Origin: an uncultured Lachnospiraceae bacterium
GTDB taxonomy: Bacteria; Bacillota; Clostridia; Lachnospirales; Lachnospiraceae
Length of the DNA: 10,607 nucleotides
NCBI GenBank assembly: GCA_910577445.1
Contig: CAJTMZ010000036.1
Coordinates: 1-10,607, forward strand
Direction of reading: 5' to 3'
In this document: positions 5,525-10,607 of the stretch, piece by piece
Layout: every line of letters begins with the position of its first letter
Position numbering within the stretch: position 1 is the stretch's first letter
Translations under genes and position numbers: made by a program
Notes under the pieces: model-generated
Told to the model about the DNA's origin: nothing
Seen by the model: the letters and a program-made list of their open reading frames with translations, nothing else
The model's database searches: none

Positions 5525-6115
5525 ATGAAGTGGAATTTATTGTTTTTCTTTAACAGCACCCTGCTTGGCGCCGGGCTCGCTATGGACGCCTTTTCCGTCT
5601 CTCTTGCAAACGGACTGCACGAACCGGCCATGGGCCGTAAAAAGATGTGTCTGATTGCCGGAACCTTTGCGGCGTTTCAGGCGTTTATGCCAATGACAGG
5701 CTGGATTTGCGTTCATACAATTCTGCAGTATTTTCAGGTATTCGAGAAATTTATCCCCTGGATTGCGCTTGCGCTGCTTGTGTTTATCGGCGGCAAAATG
5801 CTTGTAGAAGGCTTAAAGGGCGGCGGCGAGGAGGACGATGCGCAAAATCACGCGGTAGGCCCCGCCGCCCTCTTTATTCAGGGCATCGCCACTTCCATAG
5901 ACGCTTTGTCCGTGGGATTTGCCATCGCCGATTACGGCTTCGCCATGGCTCTTGCCTGCTCTCTGATTATCGCCGCCGTGACTTTCCTTATCTGTATGGC
6001 CGGACTTTCCATCGGCAGGAAATTCGGAACACGGTTTTCGGGAAAAGCCTCGGTTCTCGGCGGCGTCATATTGATTGTAATCGGACTGGAAATTTTTATT
6101 ACAGGTGTTTTTTAG
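5525..6115 (+). CDS. mntP: Manganese efflux pump MntP
   Basis: Inner-membrane exporter that lowers cytoplasmic Mn2+. The 196-residue protein has the two-repeat MntP (DUF204) layout. Repeat one contains GAGLAMDAFSVSLANGL (about 15-31, Asp21); repeat two contains GIATSIDALSVGFAI (about 120-134, Asp126). These acidic membrane residues lie in the family's metal-path motif. There are about six hydrophobic segments and a charged central loop (98-108, KGGGEEDDAQN). I choose the ATG at 5525, which is 9 nt after AGAGAGG; an in-frame TTG at 5519 would be too close to that site. Length fits the family (188 in E. coli). The gene is preceded by the toxin-antitoxin terminator with no clear promoter of its own, and its TAG stop overlaps the convergent smpB stop. 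Confidence 0.92.
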   Translation: MKWNLLFFFNSTLLGAGLAMDAFSVSLANGLHEPAMGRKKMCLIAGTFAAFQAFMPMTGWICVHTILQYFQVFEKFIPWIALALLVFIGGKMLVEGLKGGGEEDDAQNHAVGPAALFIQGIATSIDALSVGFAIADYGFAMALACSLIIAAVTFLICMAGLSIGRKFGTRFSGKASVLGGVILIVIGLEIFITGVF

Positions 6116-6579
6116 GCCCGCAGCCGTACCTTTAACTCCTTTTCCGCCTCCCGCTTCTGGTCCTTGCGGGCGATATCCTGCCGCTTATCGTACAGCTTCT
6201 TTCCCTTCGCCAGACCGATTTCAATTTTGGCTCTGCCGTCCCTGAAATAGACCTGGAGGGGCACTATGGTATAGCCCTTTTCGGAACTGTTTCCAATCAG
6301 CTTGCGAATCTGCTGCTTATGCAGAAGAAGCTTCTTTACCCGCAGCGGGTCCTTGTTAAAAATATTTCCCTTTTCATAAGGGCTTATATGCATGCCGTAA
6401 ACAAACACCTCGTTATTTTCAATCCGGATAAACGCCTCCTTGACGCTGCATTTTCCCATGCGCAGGGATTTAACCTCCGTTCCGTGCAGCACAAGGCCGG
6501 CCTCGTATTTTTCTTCTATAAAGTAATCATGGTAGGCTTTTTTGTTGTTCGCTACCAGTTTCATTTCTTCCTTCGCCAT
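6112..6579 (-). CDS. smpB: SsrA-binding protein SmpB
   Basis: Binds tmRNA and brings it to stalled ribosomes for trans-translation. The 155-residue protein has the diagnostic GTEVKSLRMGKCSVKEAF (33-50), the oligonucleotide-binding barrel with VYGMHISPYEKGN (60-72), DPLRVKKLLLHKQQI (77-91) and GLAKGKKLYDKR (122-133), then the basic helical tail (134-155) that enters the decoding centre. The DKR motif (131-133) matches the functional tail. The ATG at 6579 is chosen because GGAGGGGA lies about 9 nt upstream; an upstream GTG extension (6612) precedes that site and lacks conservation. It follows rnr by 85 bp with no terminator between and is probably cotranscribed with rnr. No tmRNA gene is present in the window. 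The TAA stop overlaps the mntP stop. Confidence 0.97.
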   Translation of the reverse strand: MAKEEMKLVANNKKAYHDYFIEEKYEAGLVLHGTEVKSLRMGKCSVKEAFIRIENNEVFVYGMHISPYEKGNIFNKDPLRVKKLLLHKQQIRKLIGNSSEKGYTIVPLQVYFRDGRAKIEIGLAKGKKLYDKRQDIARKDQKREAEKELKVRLRA

Positions 6580-6613
6580 AAAAATCACTCCCCTCCGGTT
6601 TTGCACTCGCACG

Positions 6614-6664
6614 GCGGATACCTTTCGCTTGAGCCGTGTCCGATTGAGCTATGTCCGTATCCGC
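6614..6664 (-). repeat. Inverted repeat enclosing an imperfect tandem repeat, rnr-smpB spacer
   Basis: GCGGATAC and GTATCCGC (6657-6664 and 6614-6621 on the plus strand) are perfect 8-bp arms starting immediately after the rnr TGA. Inside them, on the minus strand, two 15-nt units follow each other, CGGACATAGCTCAAT then CGGACACGGCTCAAG, matching at 12 of 15 positions. No T tract follows, so it is not a terminator. It could be a processing or stability hairpin between the two cistrons. Confidence 0.6.
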
Positions 6665-8806
6665 TCACTGTGCCATCACAAAATCTATGCTTTTCTGGAA
6701 ATAATCCACGCCGTCCACCGTAACGGCAACCTTCTGTCCCAGCTTATAGCGCATACCGCTGTCGCGGCCAATCATCTCGTAAGCTTCCTCGTCATAGTAA
6801 AAATAATCTCCGGCCAGCTTCGACACGTGAACCATTCCCTCCACCGTATCCGGCAGCTCCACATAAATTCCCCAGGCGGTAATTCCCGAGATAACGCCTT
6901 CAAAGGTACGGCCGATTTTGCCTTCCATATACTGGACCTTTTTCAGCTTTTCCGTTTCCCGCTCCGCCTCGTCGGCTCTGCGCTCCGTCTCCGAGGAATG
7001 CTTCGCCACCTCGGGAAGAATCTCCTGATAATGGGCCGTCCTTTCCTGCGTCATCTTTCCCCGAAGCTGCTCCTTGATAATGCGGTGTATCTGCAAATCC
7101 GGGTATCTTCTGATGGGGGAGGTAAAATGACAGTAATACTGGCATGCCAGACCGAAATGGCCGGTGCAGTCCACCGTGTACTGCGCTCTTTTCATACTCC
7201 GCAGAGTAAGCCGGCTGATTAAAGCCTCCTCCTCGCTCCCCTCTATTTTATCCAGCAGCTTTTGAATTTCCTTGGGGTGTATTTCCGTAATGGTTCCGCC
7301 GCCGCCGTTTTTCAGCTTGAGATAATATCCGAAATTATGGATAAACGTCCCCAGCTTTGCAATCTTTTCAGGGTCCGGGGTGTCGTGGGTCCTGTACAAA
7401 AAGGGCGTCTCCATCCAGTAAAAATGTTCGGCCACCGTCTCGTTTGCCAGAAGCATAAAGTCTTCTATAATGTCCGTTGCCGCGTTTCTTGCGTAAGCCT
7501 CCACCAAAAGAGGCGTCCCGTCCTTATCCAGCGTGATTTTGCTCTCCGGAAAATCAAAATCAATGGAACCTCTCGTCTTTCTCTTTTTCCGCACAATATC
7601 CGCAAGCTCTTTCATAAGGTAAAACATGGGGGTCAGCTCTTCAAATTTTTCCGCAGTTTCCTTATCGCCTTCCAAAATACGGTTGACGTCCGTATAGCTC
7701 ATTCTCTGATTAACGACAATCACGCTCTCCGCTATCTCATAGTCAACCACATCTCCCTTTTTATCGATGGTCATAAGACAACTGAGAGCGAGACGTTCCT
7801 CCCCCTGATTGAGGGAACAGATTCCGTTGGAAAGTGTGTGGGGCAGCATGGGAATCACTCTGTCCACCAGATAAACGCTGGTTCCCCTCTCCCTTGCCTC
7901 CCTGTCCAGGGCGGAATTTTCCTGCACGTAATTGGTAACGTCCGCAATGTGCACGCCAAGGAAATACTTATCATCCCCTTTGGAAAGACTTACCGCGTCG
8001 TCCAAATCCTTTGCGTCCTCGCCGTCAATGGTGACCATCGTAAGGCCGCAAAGGTCCTTGCGGCCCGCCTTGTCGTTTTCGCTCACTGGCTTTGCAACAC
8101 GGGCCGCCTGATTCAGCATCTTTTCCGAAAATTCCATGGGAATGTCAAACCCCTTTACAATGGACAGAATATCCACTCCCGGGTCGTTTACATGCCCTAA
8201 TATTTCAACTAGCTTTCCCTCCGGCTTATGGCTTTTGTCCCCGTAGCTTACCAGCTTTACCACTACCTTATGGCCGGAAACCGCTCCTTTGGCGTCCTCT
8301 TTCGGTACAAAAATGTCCGAAAGAATTTTATCGTTGTCGGGAATCACAAACCCGAAATTCCCTGCATTATCGTAGGTTCCCACCACCTGCGTAAGGCCGT
8401 GGGAAAGAACGGCGGTAACCTTTGCCTCCTGCCGTTTTCCGCTGTGAGAGCCCAAAAGCGCAACCTGCACCTTATCCAGGTGGAAAGCATGGTTTGTTTC
8501 GCTTTCCGGAATGTACAAATCCTGTTCAAGCCCCTCCACCTCCACAAAGCCAAAACCTCTGGGATTGCTGATAAACGTGCCGGTTATCCCTTCCGATTTG
8601 TTTTTGCCCCTGATGTATTTGCCCCGTTTTGTAACCGTAAGCCTGCCTTCGATTACAAGCTCGTTTAGTATTTCGCTAAACGCCTGCCTCTCTTCCGGTT
8701 TCACCTGCATGAACAGGGCGAGCTCTTTTTCCTTCATCGGAACGTAGAGCTCATCCTCCATAAGCTGGCAGATTACCTTTTTTCTTTTCTCGTTTATTTC
8801 TTTCAT
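6665..8806 (-). CDS. rnr: Ribonuclease R (RNB-family 3'-5' exoribonuclease)
   Basis: Processive hydrolytic exonuclease that degrades structured RNA and, with SmpB/tmRNA, non-stop mRNA. The 713-residue protein shows an N-terminal winged-helix region (about 1-65), two cold-shock-type RNA-binding domains (about 70-225, with GTFISNPRGFGFVEVEG and VVGTYDNAGNFGFVIPD), and the RNB catalytic domain with IDGEDAKDLDDAV (260-272). Asp261, 267, 269 and 270 correspond to the four catalytic aspartates of the E. coli enzyme. The HFTSPIRRYPDL motif lies at about 560-571, and a C-terminal S1 domain (about 630-709) includes GVISGITAWGIYVELP. The lysine-rich tail of the E. coli enzyme is absent. The ATG at 8806 has GGAGG only 3-4 nt upstream, which is tight but the best available; an in-frame ATG at 8890 falls inside a terminator hairpin. 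It sits between secG and smpB, a common Firmicute arrangement. Confidence 0.97.
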   Translation of the reverse strand: MKEINEKRKKVICQLMEDELYVPMKEKELALFMQVKPEERQAFSEILNELVIEGRLTVTKRGKYIRGKNKSEGITGTFISNPRGFGFVEVEGLEQDLYIPESETNHAFHLDKVQVALLGSHSGKRQEAKVTAVLSHGLTQVVGTYDNAGNFGFVIPDNDKILSDIFVPKEDAKGAVSGHKVVVKLVSYGDKSHKPEGKLVEILGHVNDPGVDILSIVKGFDIPMEFSEKMLNQAARVAKPVSENDKAGRKDLCGLTMVTIDGEDAKDLDDAVSLSKGDDKYFLGVHIADVTNYVQENSALDREARERGTSVYLVDRVIPMLPHTLSNGICSLNQGEERLALSCLMTIDKKGDVVDYEIAESVIVVNQRMSYTDVNRILEGDKETAEKFEELTPMFYLMKELADIVRKKRKTRGSIDFDFPESKITLDKDGTPLLVEAYARNAATDIIEDFMLLANETVAEHFYWMETPFLYRTHDTPDPEKIAKLGTFIHNFGYYLKLKNGGGGTITEIHPKEIQKLLDKIEGSEEEALISRLTLRSMKRAQYTVDCTGHFGLACQYYCHFTSPIRRYPDLQIHRIIKEQLRGKMTQERTAHYQEILPEVAKHSSETERRADEAERETEKLKKVQYMEGKIGRTFEGVISGITAWGIYVELPDTVEGMVHVSKLAGDYFYYDEEAYEMIGRDSGMRYKLGQKVAVTVDGVDYFQKSIDFVMAQ

Positions 8807-8879
8807 TTTCCTCCATTCCCGCTTCTTCTCAAGCGCTCCGCACTCTCCAAGCGGTCTTTTCTGCAGGTATCCGGCTGAT

Positions 8880-8909
8880 AAAAAAGGCATCCTTTTACAA
8901 GAATGCCTT
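8880..8909 (-). terminator. Hairpin with short U tract between secG and rnr (partial terminator)
   Basis: Minus strand: AAGGCATTC (8901-8909) pairs with GGATGCCTT (8884-8892) over 9 bp including one T-G, with an 8-nt loop, followed by only about four T residues (TTTTATC). It lies 5 nt after the secG stop. The short T run suggests incomplete termination, so rnr may receive reduced readthrough. Confidence 0.7.
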
Positions 8910-8914
8910 AAGTC

Positions 8915-9154
8915 CTAAAACACATTAAGATTTAAAATAATCGTCAGCACCATAAATCCGACTGCGAGATACTTGGTAATCTTTACGAGCTTTCCTTCCA
9001 TGGAACGTCCCTTATTTTTACCCCAGTATGTCTCGGCGGCTCCGCTTATAGCTCCCAGTCCTGCCGACTTGCCTTCCTGCATCAGTACCAGCACCGTTAA
9101 TGCGATACACAATATAATAAAAATAACCTGAATTACAATCCTCAGCGCTTCCAT
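8915..9154 (-). CDS. secG: Protein-export membrane protein SecG
   Basis: Small accessory subunit of the SecYEG translocon. The 79-residue protein has two hydrophobic segments (about 5-25 and 57-76). The intervening loop contains VLMQEGKSAGLGAISGAAETYWGKNKGRSMEG, the typical SecG pattern with the LMQ-x-GK-x-x-GL and GAAETYWGKNKG elements of clostridial members. I choose the ATG at 9154 because GGGAGGT lies 6 nt upstream and the resulting length fits the family; an upstream in-frame start (9199) would precede the ribosome binding site. It is the first gene of the secG-rnr-smpB cluster, with a plausible promoter at 9209-9237 and a partial terminator after it. Confidence 0.95.
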   Translation of the reverse strand: MEALRIVIQVIFIILCIALTVLVLMQEGKSAGLGAISGAAETYWGKNKGRSMEGKLVKITKYLAVGFMVLTIILNLNVF

Positions 9155-9208
9155 CACTGCACCTCCCGTCACTACAAAGGTTTCCATTTTATTCCACAAA
9201 CAAGAATT

Positions 9209-9237
9209 ACTCTAACATATATGCAGGAGAATTTCAA
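9209..9237 (-). promoter_or_regulatory. Probable promoter of secG
   Basis: Minus strand: -35 TTGAAA (9232-9237), 17-nt spacer, -10 TAGAGT (9209-9214) preceded by TGt (extended -10). It lies about 55 bp before the secG start and just after the end of the lysozyme gene, which has no obvious terminator. The -10 matches only four of six bases. Confidence 0.45.
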
Positions 9238-9253
9238 GTATTTTCTGTCAAAA

Positions 9254-10607
9254 CTAACCTAAAACTTCTGCTTTGGCTTCTGCCGCGGCCTCCGCAGGCT
9301 CCTGTGCCGGTACCGGCGTCAGAACACCCGCCTCCGAAACGTTGTAGGGTACGCCGTCAAGCTCCACCGTCTGGTTTCTCACAAGCGCTCCCTTATCGTC
9401 AAAGAGATACATCTGCCCGTCAATTTCAAAAGCGCCTGTCACCACATGTCCGGCGGCGTCCGCATAGCAGGTTATATCCCCCGCATTGAACCAGCCCGTA
9501 ACCATCTTTCCGCTTGCAGGGTCGTAATAATAGCTGCCGTCCTCTCTCGCCACCATTCCCGTCATACGGATTCCGTCGGGGCTGAAGAAATAATTTGCAT
9601 TATCAATTACCTGCGCGCCGGTGAGCATATATCCCTCGTTTTTGTCAAAGTAATAAAAATTGCCTTTCTCGTCGCTGAGCCATTCTCTTTTCATCACGCC
9701 GTTCCCGGCCGGGTCATAGTAATATTTCCTGTCGTTTAAGGTCACCCAGCCGCTGGTCTTGACGCCCTCTGCCGTAAAATAGTAGTCGCCGCCCTCCACA
9801 GCGCACTGTCCTCTCGCGATACTGCCGTCCGCCGGGGACAGATAATAGGTGCTGCCATCCGCATCGGTAAACCAACCGCTGACCAGATTTCCGGCGCCGT
9901 CCAGATAGTATTTCGTGTCGTTATGGGCTACCCATCCCTTCTGCATTCTCCAGTTCCGGTAAAAACGCACGTTTCCGTTATGGCCGATAAAGCCTTCCGG
10001 GATAATGAGCTGGCTGTAATCCTTGTACTGGTAATTCACATCCACGTTTCCGCCTACGCCGCCCACGCTTCCTTTGCAGGTATACTGCCAGAAGCAGACG
10101 TTATTATTGTAATCGCAGTTGTCGGCGTACTGCGCCACCCACTTATCCCATCCTACGGTGCTGAGTTTCCCCGCGAACACGTTTTTGCCGGAGTACACCA
10201 TGGGATAGTATCCCGCCTCGTCGATTCTGGTGCAGAACGCGTTGATAATGTCAATGAGCTGCTGGCTGGAAAGCCCGAGCTGGCTCCTTTCCTCTATATC
10301 AAAAACCACGGGAAAGTTTACCGTATAAGGCTCAATCCACTGCAGAACCAGATTGGCCTCCTCCGCGGCCTGCTCCGGCGTGGTGGCGTAGGAATACAGA
10401 TAAACGCCTGTCCTTATGCCCGCCGCATTGGCTCCGGTAATATTTGCCGCAAACTGCGGGTCAACGCCGCTCTTGGTGCTGCCCACTTTAATAAAGGTAA
10501 ATTTCATACCGGAAGCAGCCACCTGCCCCCAGTTTATCCCGCCGTTATATTTCGACACGTCGATTCCCCGTGCAATCGCTCCGTTTGCGTTTACCGCCCA
10601 CACGCTG
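9254..10607 (-). CDS. GH25 lysozyme with C-terminal cell-wall-binding repeats (5' end outside window)
   Basis: Secreted N-acetylmuramidase that cuts peptidoglycan, probably a cell-separation or turnover autolysin. The reading frame stays open to the window edge, so the N-terminus and any signal peptide are missing. Numbering here starts at the GTG at 10603. The GH25 domain spans about 11-200: RGIDVSKYNG (12-21, Asp15), VVFDIEE (99-105, Asp102 and Glu104) and NVDVNYQY (186-193, Asp188) give the expected catalytic acidic residues. From about 222 to 425 run roughly eight to nine aromatic/glycine repeats of the CW_binding_1/choline-binding type, such as GWVAHNDTKYYLDGAGNLV and GWVTLNDRKYYYDPAGNGV. 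The protein ends in a short Ala/Glu-rich tail (432-449) with no anchor motif. The repeats suggest attachment to wall polymers; the ligand is not certain. It is probably not cotranscribed by design with secG. Confidence 0.92.
   Translation of the reverse strand, partial: SVWAVNANGAIARGIDVSKYNGGINWGQVAASGMKFTFIKVGSTKSGVDPQFAANITGANAAGIRTGVYLYSYATTPEQAAEEANLVLQWIEPYTVNFPVVFDIEERSQLGLSSQQLIDIINAFCTRIDEAGYYPMVYSGKNVFAGKLSTVGWDKWVAQYADNCDYNNNVCFWQYTCKGSVGGVGGNVDVNYQYKDYSQLIIPEGFIGHNGNVRFYRNWRMQKGWVAHNDTKYYLDGAGNLVSGWFTDADGSTYYLSPADGSIARGQCAVEGGDYYFTAEGVKTSGWVTLNDRKYYYDPAGNGVMKREWLSDEKGNFYYFDKNEGYMLTGAQVIDNANYFFSPDGIRMTGMVAREDGSYYYDPASGKMVTGWFNAGDITCYADAAGHVVTGAFEIDGQMYLFDDKGALVRNQTVELDGVPYNVSEAGVLTPVPAQEPAEAAAEAKAEVLG

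Noticed and set aside
6580..6612. 11-residue N-terminal extension of SmpB from a GTG
   Set aside because: The extension encodes the ribosome binding site of the proper ATG at 6579, and family members start at that position.
6614..6664. tRNA-like look: 7-bp GCGGATA/TATCCGC ends and a TAGCTCAATCGG D-arm-like string
   Set aside because: Only 51 nt long, no anticodon or T arm, D-arm string at the wrong distance from the 5' end, and the string is explained by the tandem duplication.
7262..8200. 312-codon plus-strand ORF opposite rnr
   Set aside because: Composition mirrors the antisense of a well-conserved RNase R gene; no family resemblance and no ribosome binding site.
8807..8890. 28-residue N-terminal extension of RNase R from an ATG at 8890
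   Set aside because: That ATG lies inside the terminator hairpin, has no ribosome binding site, and the extension is not RNase R-like.

Overview
This window looks like a low-GC-branch anaerobic Firmicute, most likely a Lachnospiraceae-type gut Clostridium. The inference rests on the secG-rnr-smpB gene order, an ATP-type PEP carboxykinase of clostridial length, strong AGGAGG-type ribosome binding sites, sigma-A-like promoters, and a GH25 lysozyme carrying choline-binding-type wall repeats. No species can be named from the sequence alone. Most genes lie on the minus strand; a short plus-strand island (about 4760-6115) sits in the middle.

Left part (1-4354, minus strand): pckA (PEP carboxykinase), with its own promoter and terminator, lies downstream of a three-gene ABC exporter operon (ATPase, permease, permease) of the COG4586/COG4587/COG3694 type. 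The exporter genes are tightly packed and the two permease genes overlap. I see no terminator between the exporter and pckA.

Middle (4355-4847): about 490 bp without an ordinary gene. It holds a good minus-strand promoter (4692-4720), a leader of about 330 nt with a Shine-Dalgarno-preceded 25-codon ORF, a predicted three-way-junction RNA fold, and a strong intrinsic terminator ending about 30 nt before the ABC ATPase start. The arms of the fold and the terminator share a repeated 7-mer, so an alternative antiterminator pairing can be drawn. This is the best candidate for an undescribed regulatory system: an attenuator or riboswitch-like element controlling the ABC exporter, or a stand-alone small RNA. 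I cannot match it to a known riboswitch class.

Plus-strand island: a divergent promoter with an inverted repeat at the expected transcription start drives an overlapping type II antitoxin/RelE-ParE-like toxin pair, closed by a strong terminator. Next comes mntP (Mn2+ efflux), whose stop codon overlaps that of the convergent smpB gene by 4 bp.

Right part (6112-10607, minus strand): secG, rnr and smpB form the usual export/RNA-quality-control cluster. A weak terminator-like hairpin lies between secG and rnr, and an unusual inverted repeat enclosing tandem repeats lies between rnr and smpB. RNase R and SmpB cooperate in trans-translation and degradation of non-stop mRNA; no tmRNA gene is visible here. 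The right edge holds the 3' part of a GH25 lysozyme with C-terminal wall-binding repeats, cut off at its N-terminus by the window end.
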